The notes under the pieces: model-generated
Databases searched by the model: none
Told to the model about the DNA's origin: nothing
What the model saw: only the letters and a program-made list of their open reading frames with translations
Shown: one piece after another, positions 11,304 to 24,479 of the stretch
How the letters are laid out: every line of letters begins with the position of its first letter
Numbering within the stretch: position 1 is the stretch's first letter
Position numbers and translations under genes: made by a program
Source of the DNA: Monilinia fructicola
Taxonomy: Eukaryota; Ascomycota; Leotiomycetes; Helotiales; Sclerotiniaceae
DNA: 64,000 nucleotides
Direction of reading: 5' to 3'
NCBI GenBank assembly: GCA_008692225.1
Contig: VICG01000001.1
Coordinates: 3,387,501 to 3,451,500 of the forward strand

Positions 11304-13132
11304 ATGGCGAATCCCAATCTCCGATCCACTACATCCTCTGGACCCCTATCAGGTAGTCTCATAGCAGAAGCGATGTATCCTTACAGAAACGAGACCCCAA
11401 CCCTTGGCGCTCCCTCACAGAACCCAGTCAAAGGTTTACCAGTTGCAGTACCTGTCAAGGATCTTGTTCGCGATTCTCCAACCCCTCGTGCCTTACCTTC
11501 CTCCACTCGTAATGTTAGCAACTTACCTCGCCCAGTGTCATCCTCGCGTACCAATGTCAAAAATCCACCAAATCTAGCTTCATCCTCACGTACCCGGCTC
11601 AGAAGTCAAGCTGTGGACCATACTTCATCCTCGAGTACCCGATCCAACAATACTAAAGATTCCTCTTTAAAAGAGCGTTTGATCTTTGGTCCATCCTCGC
11701 GTTCCAATTACAAGGGAGAAACTGCAGCTTCTAATGCACGTAGGATCCCCGCAGGCTCGCTCGGTCCCGCTTCCTCCTCCCTCCCTCGTACTGAAAACAC
11801 CAAACCCCCTAGGCTACAGTCCTCTTCTAATAAATCCTCAGCTGCAGCTTCTTCAAGACGCGGTCAGCTTGGCAATTTACCCTATTCACTTTCATCCCCA
11901 AACATCAACAGTTCATCAATCTCCTATGAAAATATCCCGCCAGTTCCGTTTGCTCCAAGGAGTGAATTGCACGAAAAGATTTTGCGTGGCACTTCAGTTA
12001 ACAACATTTACTACCCTCACCCGCTCTATAGCAATCCTACTGTTGCTAGTTCGGCATTGACTGCATCTGCTTCTAGCACTGATATCAGCCAGCCACGTTC
12101 CAAAGCTCCAAGAAAGACGGAGCGAGATGTCTCAAGAATTCCAAGTCCAACTTCAGACTCTAGTACTAGACCATGCAGTCGGCGCCATTTGATAACTCCC
12201 GTGAGGAGAGCGATAGAGAAAGGGGAGGAAAGTCAGGCACGAAGAAATATTCCGGTATTCTGTGGATCATCACAAGTTCACCCAGGTAGAAAATCTCCTT
12301 TGGGACCTTCCCAGGTGCAGACTCCAGTTCCTGTAATGACCCAGAGCCGCCGCTCGAATCCGCTTCTGTTCCAAAGTCAAGGGCATTTGGCGTCTTTGCT
12401 ACACTCAAGAACTCATCCTCTATTCAATGGCTCAACAGCACCCGCTCAGCCTCGAATGGTACTCGTGCTACCGAGCCAGCTATTTCGACAACAAAGTACT
12501 CCCCAATCCCAGAATTCACAACAAATACTCTCCAGGTTCATACTGCTCAGCCTTCAGCTTACTGGTGCGGTCGATTTCAAGCTGTATGTGATAGATATCA
12601 GACTGATGATTTCAATGTTTGTGTTCTTAGTCCCCTTCTTTACCCAAATGGCGGCCACTTCGAGCGTGAAAAGCCATCCTCTCACTACACGTGCGGTGGT
12701 AAAACAACCCAAGAAACCAGCTCTCCAATTAGGTCTGATTCACCCACTCCACTCCTAGAGAAGCCCCGCAAGAAGACCCCTGCAAAACCGTATAAAACTG
12801 TCCTCACTTTTTCAACTCCCTCCGTTACCCTTGAGGAGTTTGACAAAAGAGCTCAAAAAGTCATGGCACTTCTCGCGTCACTATGTTGCACAGTTCCAGC
12901 CAAGAAAAGTTTTAGAGAATGGCAAATACAGTATGCTACAGCAATGAAGAATAAAGCTTTGATGCCTAAGAACGATCCTAATGAGAAAGGAATTTTGGGG
13001 AGAATAGGAAGGGTCATTAGTGATAATGTCATCACAGGGAGACATGGCACGAATGGAAGAGGAACTGGAATGGGAATGCGGAGCGCGTTTGGACTTAGAA
13101 GAAGCGGTAGAAGTGCAGCAGGTGATCACTAA
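11304..13132 (+). CDS. Ser-rich protein of unknown function, reading frame interrupted
   Basis: I do not recognise a named family. The N-terminal 290 residues (11304 to about 12170) are Ser/Pro/Arg-rich and repeat the phrase SSSRTN/SSSRTR several times, as in a disordered region. The C-terminal part (about 12290-13132) lies in a different frame and looks folded: WCGRFQAVCDRYQTDDF (about 12567-12620), then EEFDKRAQKVMALLASLC and a basic tail ending at 13132. A WxGRFQ-type motif of this sort recurs in fungal hypothetical proteins, as far as I remember. The frames switch near 12170, and an in-frame TAG sits at 12287-12289. One or two short introns could hide here, but none that I tried kept frame with GT..AG ends. 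Start codon 11304 is the first ATG of the long frame. Confidence 0.6.
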
Positions 13133-14274
13133 TCGTTTTACCTAGTTTATGGATCAAAGCTTGGATGTATTGAGAGCAAGGGTTGACATATTGGAGTACT
13201 AACATGCTTACTATTTCAGCTTTGGAGAGGATAAATGAGGTTCCTAGATTATGAGAATATTGATGAGCGAATGATGATTGGACTTGGCGAATACATACGG
13301 ATATAAGAGTCTAAATACGTATGGTATTTCGTTGAGGTGCGAAGGTTATGAGAGATGGGACACAATCCGATACGATGTAACACGAGAATACGATATTATG
13401 AGAACCGTACGATACGTTACAGAATCGTTCAACCTGATAGAAGACATGGGATGGACATGGAGGCGGGGGAGGGAGAAGATGCTTGCGAAACAGCGTGTAT
13501 AAAGTAGCTAGAGCTTATAATTTCCTTAATTTTGAGGGTGCAAGAGGAGAAGAGCAAGAGGTCAAGTAATAAAAAATGATGATAATAATTGCAACGTCAC
13601 GTTCAAAGGCAGGTTCAATTATTGTTTTGCACTTGAACATTCACATACGGCCAGCAAGTATTCTATCACCAGCCATGGTCGACAAGTTAGCCTAAGTAGC
13701 GCTCCCCTCGACGTGCATTTCTCATTGAAGATACTCTCCAGAATAGACCCTTTATCCGCTACCAAGTCGCCTTCCACTTATTATACTCACCCCCGTTTCA
13801 CTTCTTCGCCCTTTCACATCGACATGCTACAAGTACAACGCGAGCTTCCTGTGAAATGCCATTTCTATTTCTCGCTGCATAGTCACGTCTTCCGCCTTTT
13901 GCGGCAGATCTTCACCAGTGTTTCTCTACACTTTACGTTTTGATCAAGGGATTGGTGCTCTGTCATGGGGTAGAGGACTGGGGCTTCGATGTAGCGAGTT
14001 GGAGATGGAGCCTTGTCTTATTGGTGGGTATGGTGGTACTATGGAGAAGTTCGCTGCTGATTCTGCGGATTTTGTTCTTTCTGCTGTATTGAGGGGGGTT
14101 TCCCTTGTGTTGGATGTTTTTCGTTGGCTGGTATTGGTTCTTCGGGGCATCGCTTGCTGTGATCATCTGCTGCTTCGTGCTATGTGGGAGGAGATTGGGG
14201 GGCATCGCATTACAAATCTGGCCGCTCCTCGAAGGATGTTCTGGAAGACAGTCTTGATCATGACATCGTCTTGC
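13133..14274. other. convergent intergenic region
   Basis: Lies between the stop of the Ser-rich gene and the stop of the FAD oxidoreductase. Frames at 13278-13502 and 13918-14346 lack family features; the latter runs into the antisense of the oxidoreductase. Confidence 0.45.
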
Positions 14275-15882
14275 TTATATTATATCGTGCTCAGGCCGGG
14301 CATTTCTCGCCAACCTAGCCGCTGCCAAACGCTCCTCGGATATTAGCATTGCCTCGGGAAACCAGTCCGGGATGGAAAATGCCCCCTGCTTGTGATCGTG
14401 AGAGAGGATCATTTCCGCCAGGCCCTTCCCAGATAACCACGCGTGCACCATGCCCTCGCCGGAAAACGCGGCTGCGGCCCACTCCGCCCCCTGCGCTGTG
14501 TTCGCTGCGGCGCTTCTCCTCCCCGTCAGCGATCCCGTCAGCTGGCCCACCCACGGCAGTCCGTCGGCGCTGAATCCCATGTTCCCCGTCCACATGGACT
14601 TCACGGCCGGTCCTCTGACCGCGCCCCAATTCTCCGGCCCGAAGATCGATCCCAGCACGCCTCGGAGGTGCATGTCGGCGTACATGTTTATGTCGGAATC
14701 CGTACTCACGCCCGTCGAATGGATGCCGCCGCCCTGCGTCCGGGCAAAGCCGCCTCCAAGCATCATCTCCCCGTCCGAGGCCGGGCCCACAGGAAGTTGA
14801 GTCAGGTAATCGTATCCGCGGTCGTAGTTGAAGATCCAGGAGTGGTGGCTCTGATGCTGGAATCTGTCCCCGGGCGGCTGCGCGGACATCTGGCCGATGA
14901 TTGGGAAGATGCATCCTTTGATGCCGGGGACCAGGTGGCCGATGTGTGCGTTGGTGCAGTGGATCACGTGTTTCGCTTTGATTGTGCCGCGCGGCGTGAG
15001 GGCCTCAAAGCAATCTTGGCCGGCGCGGACTTCGGACACGGCCGTGTTCGTTTCGAGGGCGAAGTCTGCGCGGAATTGCGCGCGCAGATGGGCGAGGAGC
15101 CCGGTGACGAACTTGTAGGGCCACATGGCACCGGCGATACCGGTCACCGCCCCGGCAGCATTGTCTATGCCGAATTCCTGCGCGGAAAGAAAAAAAAAAG
15201 CTTAGCGGGGGATGGCGCGTGCTTTTGCATCTCAACGTACCTTGGCCAATGCATCCGCGTCGATGAATCCCCACCCCTTGGATTCCTCCGGCATATCGGC
15301 CATGAAGACCTCTACGCACGTCCGCATCTCCTCCCACGCCGCGCGGTGGAAATACACGCTCAGGAACCGCACCTTGCGCACCTGCGCCTCTTCCGTCAAG
15401 CCCAAGCTTTCCGCACTCCCGAGCAAGGCCTCCAGATGCGCCATGCGCAACCGGTGCACCTTGATCGCCGCCTCTCTCCCCAACCGGCCGCGCATCTCGG
15501 CGTAGTCTTCCCCCGTCTCCAGAATATGCCCGCCGTTGCGTCCCGTTGCCCCGCTGCAGCTATCCCGCGCCTCGAGCATGACTACCCTCGGGTGAGACGA
15601 GGGTTGGTCACCTGATCCACTGGTCTTTGCGAGACCTTCCAGCAGAGTCTGCGCGACGGCGCCGCCGGTGATCCCCGAGCCGATGATCAGGTATTCGGTG
15701 GTTTCCGGGAGATGTTCGGACTGCGCTCTTGCAACGGAGGGATGGGGCTCCTTCATCCAGAAGGACTTGGTGGTATGGAGCGCATCGGGGATGCCGGGGT
15801 CGGCGAAGACGCGGTCCAGCGCTTCTTGTCTTACCGTTTGGGGTATGTAGGGACTGCGAAATTGGGGCACGATGAATGACAT
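14275..15882 (-). CDS. FAD-dependent oxidoreductase, DAO family
   Basis: A flavoprotein of the D-amino-acid-oxidase/glycine-oxidase fold, predicted to oxidise an amine or amino acid and produce hydrogen peroxide; the exact substrate is unknown. Two exons, 15882-15241 and 15177-14275, with a GT..AG phase-0 intron whose pyrimidine tract precedes CGCGCAG; 514 residues in all. LIIGSGITGGAVA (residues about 64-76) is the dinucleotide-binding Rossmann motif, preceded by a 60-residue N-terminal extension. EARDSCSGATGRNGGH follows the second strand and is typical of fungal DAO proteins. GLPWVGQL and FSGEGMVHAW near the C-terminus form the last FAD contacts. The gene is GC-rich and C/G-ending, unlike its surroundings, and reads without interruption. 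Confidence 0.9.
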
Positions 15883-18800
15883 TTTTCTTTTCTTTTTGGT
15901 TTGTGAATTTAATTTGGACGGCGGAGATTTTCGGGAGATAGGTTTGGTGGGGGAGTCGGGAAGGCGTTGCGATGTTGTGTGTTGTCTCGTGGTGTGTCGT
16001 GGTGTGGTGTGGTGTGGTGTAGAGTGAATCTGTGGTTAATCTTCAACAATCGATCTTGGAAAGCAACAATATCGAGTTATCTCCAAGAGACGTCTCGTCG
16101 GCGGATCCCTTCCAGCTTTTGTGAAGTTTGATGTTCATCCGCTGCAGGTTGTGCTCCTGTGCGCCGGTGAAAAAGCTTCAGTTACCCTCATGAGGATCAC
16201 GGGCATCCCCCACTATTCCTTCACATGGGCCATGGCTCAGGACTAATCCGGAAAGTCTATGCGATCGGGTAGAACTATATCTACAGTAACCTTGCTGCAA
16301 GTCATTCCATCAACTTTCCCCCTAACTCGACCTAGCCAATTCCACTGATCTTTTCCGGGGGTCGATAAGTTCAGGTTACCCCTGAGCGAGGCACGGCTCA
16401 AAGTTGAAGGTTGTTTTCGCAGCAGCCTAATAATCAACGGGTGGACGATTGAAGGTTTTTTTGGTCTTGGCGTACGTTATCGACAGAGTTCCCTTCGAAT
16501 CTTTTCGTTTTTGGCGTGATTTGAACTTATCAGTACATGGTTAGGGGCCCTAGTTTACTCTGTCTTTCTTTCTTTGAAATGAATCTTGCAGTTTCAAGAG
16601 TTAATCAGATTTCGATGTTCGTGGGGAATCTCATCAATATCTACGAGTTGATCTCCTCCGAGTCGTGTAATGATGATGAACTAACTACCCGCCGCAGGAC
16701 CTCCCTCACCGATTACATGATTCCTCCCCTCGGCTTTGAGGATTCGGGAATACTCATCATCGTCTTGAAAGCTCTGGGTACCATGTTGAGTATGACATGT
16801 TGTTGTGTGGCCTCATACCATCGATATTTATCTTACATCTAACTTACAATATTATCCGCTATTCGTGATGCCTCCACTGAAATTAGCTAGTAGCCACGAA
16901 GCGAGTATCCCTTAAAGTAATGCCATCGCAAGAACCCCTTTTCAGAAAAAGAAAGAATATATTCCTCTTAAAAGTATAAAAGAGGGACCAATATCGATTC
17001 CTGCTAATTACATAAATAGCTCAACGCTTGGCGACTGAAAATAAATATTCCTGTATTATCTATCTTACTCGAGTACCTTCCGATCCAACCGCGTTAAAAT
17101 CATGTTCCAGCCGGAGATGTGTTGGAGAGCGACGGGAATGTGGTCTTCATCTGACCTCAAACGACGGAGTCGGAATCGCATACTGATTTTTGAAGATTGC
17201 TGAAGATGCTTTCGTTTTTGAACATGGAGATGAGATTGCAATTGAGGCAGAGTCAACGTCAAGATCCGGATGAAAGGGCGATTTAGCTTTACCCGAAACT
17301 GAGGAGTGGTCACGGGGGTGAGTGTATGTGTGGGTTCTTGTCCTTAAACTCATCTTGACCGATATCTTTACAGTGGAGCGCTGATGCTATGACGCTTGAA
17401 GTTCAGTTATACAAAGGGTTCTGGTGTGGAAAATTTGCGCAGATTTTTCTGCTCAGCGTCGGTCTTTAGTTTTGTATGATGTGATTTTCTATCGCTCTGC
17501 AGGGCCTATTATGAAGATATATTGTCTTTCTCTCTGTCATGATTGAACTGAGGGATTAGGTCTCCTGATTTGGTCGATCTAGGCTTGAACCTATCGCCTA
17601 GCAAAACATTAAGGGTCACTGTCTAATATATATTGCTAATGATTTCTTCCTGATGAGATGTTCACGGGATTCCCACCTTATTGCGATGAGGAAACTGATC
17701 TTGTTTCAACCATAGATTATGGGGAGCTCCCATAGCTTGATTCAGCCGGGTGACTGATTTTGAAAAAAAGCTACCCGGCTTACAGCAGGACACTTGATGG
17801 GATTGTAAGATTACAATACCCATAATGCTCCTGTATTTCACCATCCAATCCTTATAAAAAGAATTGATTCATACCCCAATGGAAAGATCCGTCACCTCTC
17901 ATGTTTCCCATAGCGAACACTTCAGTGTAGATGTTCGTACACGGTTGGAAGTTAGGGTATATAGCTTTCCTCTCGATTTTTGAAGCGACGTGATATATTA
18001 CATACTCGCCCGAGGCATCACTTTACCTATTCTCTCTCATGCAATGCCGTTCTCGTAAATACTGGTCTGGAGCCTGCCAACTAGGGCAAAATTATCCAGA
18101 TCCGTGTGAACATCTATAATTTGAGGCCACGCCCGTATGATGAAAGGCTATTTTGCTTTTTTGATGACTTGATTATCTGGCAGTGGAACTTTCCTCGTTT
18201 GAATTCATCAGACGGCTCGTAAGGACCAACAATCTGGAAAGACTCCGTTCACGAATCTTGGTGGTCAGCCAAGGTTAAAGAGTCCTTGGGCTTAAGTGTG
18301 AGGTCTTCCCACAGCTGTATGGAAGATTATTGTCAGATAAAAGCTTGTTTTCTGCTCTTGGAGATCTTAGATCTAAGATCAGAGACTACTGAACCTCGTA
18401 GTGGGAGGGATGTGAATATGCCCAAGTGAACAGGTTCCTCGAAAGAAATGTTGAATAGCATCATAAACCTGTACCTTCAACTTTGAAATGGGTTCTGATT
18501 TAATATTGAAATTGGGGACACGGTAGTTTCCTGGATTCTAAGGGATGTTGCAAATGTTTGCCTAGGGAATAATCAGAATCGCAAAAAGCCCATTCGGACA
18601 AACGATTCATCGAAAAATCGAATCCGATATCTTCAAACCCTTTTAAAACCAAACTCAAGCAAATCAGGCGCAGGCGAGAAGGCAATAGGATGAAAATGGA
18701 ATGTTTTCTCATGTCCAACCGTGAAATATCGACCTTCAATATTCTGGAACCGAGCATTTACCTACTCAGAAGAATGCTTTGATATACCACAATTACTATC

Positions 18801-20639
18801 CATCCCAATGCATCTCTCAATAGAATCACTTGTGGAATATAGCCAGTCAAATGCTGTTGGTCAATACAGAGTGCACCTGGTCATAATCGTAGTGTTTGCT
18901 TGGTAACCTATCACCCAAATACAAGCGAGGGCGGTAACCTTATTATTTTGACGTATATTAAGATGATATTCTTACAAAGTTGCATACATAAGCTATGATT
19001 GATTACAGAAGAAGAGTTACCCGGATGGATGATTACAAGAATCATGAAGAAATAAGTCTCAATATCATTTGCTCGCTCATCCATGACAAGTATCAAGAGG
19101 CAGAGATTCCAAATTGACAAAAGATGAAGGCCAAGAAAGTTGATAATGGCTGACTGCAACGTAGAGACTATTACATCAAGAGTGAAGATCTAGGAAATCT
19201 TTGGGACAATAAGATTACATCTCGAGACTCTCAAATAACAAAAGTTTGATACGACTTGGAGCCGAGATTATGCATCCTCGGATCAGGGTTGGGGTTGTTG
19301 GATTATTAACGCATATTGATTCCTTTTGGGATACCACATCCGCTCAGATTGTTTTCAGAAAGATAGACACGAAGATCAACGGCATTCAAATGGGGCGGAA
19401 GGTCTAGAACAATGTATAATCTCACACTTGTTGACACTTCGGCCCTCATTCAAACCGCACACAAACCGCACCAAACCCAACACAGCCCAATGATCCATTA
19501 CGAATAAATACAATGTGAAGAAATGTTATCTCTACCACTCTGGCAAAAATGAATCCAACAAAACCCCCCATCCGCTCATCCCACCATCCAAATCCTCGAG
19601 AACCCTGAGAAAAAATCCCACTAAAGCAAAACATGTCCAGCTCAAGTCCTCCAAGATATCCGGTCCAATATTAACAGCAGCCACAAGTCGAACTAATACA
19701 AGATTACAGGACAAAAGTTCTAATCACCAATCTCTGATACAAAGAACCATATGAGCTACAGCAACTTCATATAAACTCATTACCCAAGCAATCCCTTGCT
19801 GAAGGGAAAATGAAACACCGAAGATAGGTTCGGCGAGATCTAATTGAAGCTAGATATCTCGAGAAGACACCGATACTCTATGTATCTTAGACGACAAGGG
19901 GTATAGCTACACTCAACTCAACTCTTATCATACCTCCTCCATCAGTGACCCCTTCCATTAGCCTAGAAAGAAATCCCGATTACAACTTCGATTCTCCAAA
20001 GTCACGATGTTGATACTGACTGAGATTGATGTGAGTATTGGGATTGATATAACGATAGATGCCCAGGACCAGAGTATGAATCACAACATACTTCCAAGGT
20101 TATAAGTTCTACCGTCTTATCTGAGGTCCCCATAACTCACTCCAATGAGCCCGCAAACCGCAAACTCAAAAAACTACCCCTGTTCTGCTCAACGCGGTAC
20201 CGCACGCATAGCATCGGCTACCCCCATCATCGCATCAACATCAGCTCAACAACAACGTCCTGCGTATCACATTTTCCAAATCTGATATACCATATACATA
20301 CATACATACATACAACCCAGCATTCCGGTAGTTATAAGCAGGTGGATAACCTTATGATACTCGACTATATCACACGGATTCCATACAAGCCATCCAATCT
20401 CGAAGGCCCAAGTTTCCAGATAGCCATTGTGATAGAGGCCCCAAAGCTTGCCTAGCCAATAACACCCCTCGAATTATACTGGATGTGGTAAGAACTGGTT
20501 CGGTACTAGATATTATTCCGATACAGGCTACAGATTCGGTATCATTATATAAAATCGATCAATGCTGGTGTGACCTTGTCCAGGATTCCGGTATATCGCA
20601 GCTCGGATAGACAGGCTTGTCTGTAGTATATACTCGAGT

Positions 20640-20670
<31 letters not shown>

Positions 20671-21033
20671 CTTACGTCTGAAGATTGGCGAGAAGGAAAA
20701 GTAGAGATAATCGACAAGAATTCATGTTGGATCCGGATACCATTCATACATACAAGATCTAATTCGAAGCCCATCAAAATGGAAGATGATACTTTTCCCG
20801 CTGGTGAGTCACGAGTTTAGTCCAAAGTCCAATATCTTCAATTCGAGTCAGCCTTTCGTCTGAACCTCCACTGGACGTTTGTATTACATTATGTCACGCT
20901 ATATTACACGAGCAAACAATAAACACCATGTAAAAGACACCTTAATTACCAGAAACGCACTACAAAATAAACCCAGAACCCCACAAGAAACAGAACAAAA
21001 CATCCAACAGCTAGAAAGGAACCAGCAGTCTAA
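15883..21033. other. 5-kb stretch without recognised gene
   Basis: No protein family, tRNA or rRNA was recognised. The longest frames (16537-16842 plus, 19515-19754 plus, 18500-18757 minus) are under 105 codons and show no motif. Simple repeats include TG/GTGGT runs near 15985-16020, (CATA)n at about 20294-20315 and (TA)n at about 20636-20664. The 15883-16200 part is the likely promoter of the FAD oxidoreductase. Confidence 0.45.
20636..20664. repeat. (TA)n dinucleotide repeat
   Basis: About 14 TA units, preceded about 330 bases upstream by a short (CATA)n run. Confidence 0.85.
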
Positions 21034-22487
21034 CAAGCCCCAGGTCTCCTAGGAACCTACTACTCCGCCCGTCACGACCATGGCCTCTACCGTTCCTGCG
21101 CCGTCACCTCCCACTACACCTTCACACCCAGTAACTCTGATCCCCTCGGCGAATTTACGCAACACCTCTCACGTGCCCTCGCAAAAAACAATCGAAAGAC
21201 ACCCTTCCCTCTGCTACGGACTGCTACCGGCTTCACAATCCACCGGCCGGCCCGCTCGCTTCAAGCGCCTCCCCCAAATAGCCTGGGACGACATCGTATC
21301 GATATCACACTCCGACGAAACCCCCAACCGCCAAACCGAAGAAACCCACGTATGCGAGGAGATAGGCCTTGCACACGAGCAGCTCTTCGACGATCCCGAA
21401 CACAAACCCGTCTGGAGACTTCGCGTGCTGATATCCGCGCCGAACATGGCACGTACGGCGTCTACATCCTGTTCATGACGAACCACGCCATCGCCGACGG
21501 GCTCAGCTGTGCTTCGTTCCAGCGAACCCTGCACGAGCAGCTGTGTCTCGCGGCCGCGGGAACCGGCGACGCGAGTCCGGCGCCGTGGCCGTATCGCGTG
21601 CCCGAGAACGCGGGGAGACCCATCGCCGTAGAGGACGCGATGGCGATCCATCCGCGGGCGGCGACGCATTCGCCTTGCCGGCCGTTGCCGCCGCGCAGCG
21701 AGCGGAGATCTGGGCGGGAAATCCCCCGTGCATGCCCACGATCGAATCGTACCGGTCGCTCGCGCGACTCGTGACGGTGCCCGCAGAGCGGGTTCAGTGC
21801 ATCGTCGACACGAGTCGCCGGCTGGGTGTCACGGTCACGGGGTATCTGCATGGATTGGTCGTGGGCTATCTTGCTCGCGCGGCGGTGGCCGATGATCGGC
21901 TGGCGATCCGGGCGGGGACGCCGTACTCCCTGCGCAGGTTCAGCGGGCTCCCCGTGGGCGAAATGGCGAATCATGTCTCGTCTCTGACGACGGAGTGGGA
22001 TGCCGCGTTGTTGAAGCGGATGCGCGATGCCGAGGAGGGATCTGCCGAGGAGGAACACCTGATTGCTGCCATCGGGACGCGCTTTTCGACAGAGCTCTCC
22101 GCGGAGCTGGGGAAGATCGATGGTGGTGGGGTGGGGCTCCTGCGCGTCGTCGAAAGTATACCCGATCTCGACGTTTATTGTCGGGAGGGATTATCGAGGG
22201 CGAGGGCAGAGACGTACGAGATATCGAATCTGGGAGTGGTGAGGATGAATGCGGTTCCCGCGCAAACGGCCTTCAAACTCGAGGCCCTGCTCTTCTCGCA
22301 ATGTGGAATGGTGACCGGGGCTCCCATCGGATGCAGCGTGGTGAACGTGGAGGGGGGACCGTTGGTCATCACGTTGTGTTGGCAGAAGGGGGGAGTGGAT
22401 GATGAGATTATGTTTGGATTGCAGAGGTCTTTGCGCGGGAGGTTGGGGGGTTGGTCGGTGGATTCAGGCTCAAGGACTGCTTGTTGA
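21034..22487 (+). CDS. alcohol acetyltransferase (AATase)-like, reading frame interrupted, start uncertain
   Basis: Resembles fungal AATase/ATF1-like acyltransferases, which transfer acetyl from acetyl-CoA to an alcohol or other acceptor and share the HxxxDG motif with condensation domains. The expected order of segments is present but spread over successive frames: YYSARHDHGLYRSCAVT (21061-21111), TIERHPSLCYGLL (about 21190-21230) with IAWDDIVSISH, then GVYILFMTNHAIADG (HxxxDG, about 21457-21501), then the long C-terminal frame to 22487 including SNLGVVRMN. Switches lie near 21190 (an A6 run), near 21440 and near 21655. The frame from the ATG at 21080 is a shadow up to about 21180. A TAA at 21031-21033 closes the first conserved frame upstream, so the true start is unknown. 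The region is GC-rich. Confidence 0.68.
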
Positions 22488-23636
22488 TGGAGTGGGAAAT
22501 GGTGGCGGCTATTACTCGCGAGGAACTCATGTCGATGTTCCCAATCGCTTTGAATGATAGCAGCACCAAATCAATTGCATGTGAAGATAATACATTAGAA
22601 TTCCACGAGTACAATCACCGCTTCTCATTCATTCACGCAAGACGTAAGAATCACGCTCTTGGGCAAATCTCGAGGGAATCACATAGCGCCAACAACATCT
22701 AAACACACGTGCAACAGCAACCGCACTCCCATTTCCCCCAACGTGAATCGTAGCAGAGCCTAGGTGTTCGTATGGTCACCGGGAGCGAGACACATGGAAG
22801 CGGAAGAGAAACAAGCTCACAAACGAGGGATAAAGAAAGAAAGGAAGAAAGGAAGAAGAAAACACAGGGATCACGTAAGCGCGTGGAGTGAAGCGTTGCC
22901 ATGGATGACCAAGAATCTTTTGCTGCATGGCTGAAGACCTTGTCGTGTACAGACGTCTTACATCTATCTGGGTATGTTGAAATGCATGTGTAGGGGGTAG
23001 CTAACAGTGTATATCTAGGAGTTGGGGATGTCAACGATATGAACGGGGGGGATGAAAGATAGGGTTTGAGATACGGTATGGTGCGTGCAAGGGTTTCTTC
23101 GTGACTTCAGGAAGAATGTGGCTTGACGGATTGAGGGTGATTGCTCGGTCAAATGCGTCGTTGGACTAGGTTTGCAGTCGACGTGTAGGGAGATGGGAGA
23201 TGCGGAGATTGGTCATCTGAAGGCACCGAACAAACCTCACCTCGAGAGCGAGGACTTAGGTCCAATCCAAATGAGATAATGGTTTGTGGTGAGGACATGC
23301 CTTCTTTCTTTCTTTCTTACTTTTTCTCCCCCTCTAAGCCGTACGACAAGACCATCCATTGCGTGAAAAACACCCTGGACCCCTCCCCTCCCCCCTCCCC
23401 CCCTCCAGCCTCCCCTCAAGTATAATAATCTCGTCCATGTGATGACCTCCCATCTATCATCTCCCTACATCAGCCCCGTAGTCAATCGAGGTCCAAGCAA
23501 GAGCAAAGCCAACGCGGCCAATACGACGGAGCGAACCTAGACATCACCAACAATACCTCCACGCAGACCCATCTAGACAAGCTCCGCAGACCCAACATCG
23601 CCCGCAGCTTCAACGCATCAGCATCCAGACCACGTC
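22488..23636. other. convergent intergenic region
   Basis: Contains A/G-rich runs (about 22823-22862) and a C-rich run (about 23378-23405). No gene recognised. Confidence 0.45.
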
Positions 23637-24479
23637 TCACGCCTCTCTGGGAGCATTCCCGCCATCTCCTTCCTCTTTCCCCCCAGCGCCATCTCTCGGC
23701 GCCGCCTTCGCGGCCGCCTCCTGCGCCTCGAAACTCGCCAGCAGATCCTCGATCTTCTTCTCCAGACTGCTCAGGTTCGCCTCCAGCATCTGTGCCGTCT
23801 TTTCGCCTCCTATTTCATGTGTCTTGTCAGGGGTGCATCCTCGAGATCATCGGTACAGTACAGTAAGTAGCAAGCGGGCATGGATGGCGATGCGGAAAGC
23901 AGCGCGACAGCGGACCGTCGGGGCAAAGCACGCACGCACGCATGTGAGCTGGCCATGCCCGGGTGGCGTTGGCACGTAGTAGGGAGCGAGAGAGAAAGGG
24001 GGGGGGCTAGGAGGGGGGGATCGTGGAGACCAACGCACGCTGGAGTTCTTTGAAAGCCTAGAATGGGAAGGGGGGCGCGTTAGACAGGGGTCTTGGGTGC
24101 AGCGGCTTGGGCTGGGGGAAAGGGTGGGAATCATGGATGGCATTCTCTGGCTACATGTGCTTTTGCATTGGGAATGTCGAGATGCCCATCGGGGAAAGGA
24201 TAGGGAAGTCCCAGTGCCATCGATCGAAAATGGGAGGATCTGCGAACTGGGGGTGGGTCTGCGTCGTCGCCGATGACGGGCGCGTGGCTCAAGATGGTTG
24301 TTGGCATTGCTGGTTTTGACGGTGTTGATTGTTGGATGGATGGATTTAAGTGGAGGGGAGTGAAAAAATCAAGAAATGTGGCGATCTTGACATACCTGAG
24401 CTAAATCTGCATCCGAATGTGTAATATCGCCATTTTCATTTCCCAGATCATCCTTCTTAGCATCGTTTGACGAAGACAT
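23637..24479 (-). CDS. small acidic coiled-coil protein, unknown function
   Basis: A 91-residue protein assembled from three exons: 24479-24396 (MSSSNDAKKDD..., 28 codons), 24057-24039 (only 19 nt, AFKELQ plus one base) and 23809-23637. Both introns, 24395-24058 and 24038-23810, have GT..AG ends, and the phases (0 and 1) match so that the reading runs LAQ-AFKELQ-RGEKTAQMLEANL. The middle, MLEANLSSLEKKIEDLLASF, has regular heptad spacing of Leu/Ile and is predicted as a coiled coil. The tail is Ala/Gly-rich and acidic. The size and heptads suggest a subunit of a larger complex, but I do not recognise which one. The coherent splice phases are the main evidence that this is real. Confidence 0.72.

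Noticed and set aside
13918..14346. Plus-strand frame of 142 codons before and overlapping the FAD oxidoreductase stop
   Set aside because: No homology or motif seen and it overlaps the 3' end of a real gene in antisense.
14443..15615. Plus-strand frame of 390 codons opposite the FAD oxidoreductase
   Set aside because: It is the antisense shadow of a GC-rich real gene with clear motifs and a proper intron on the minus strand.
21214..22058. Long minus-strand frames opposite the acetyltransferase
   Set aside because: GC-rich shadow frames without family motifs; the plus strand has HxxxDG and other AATase segments.
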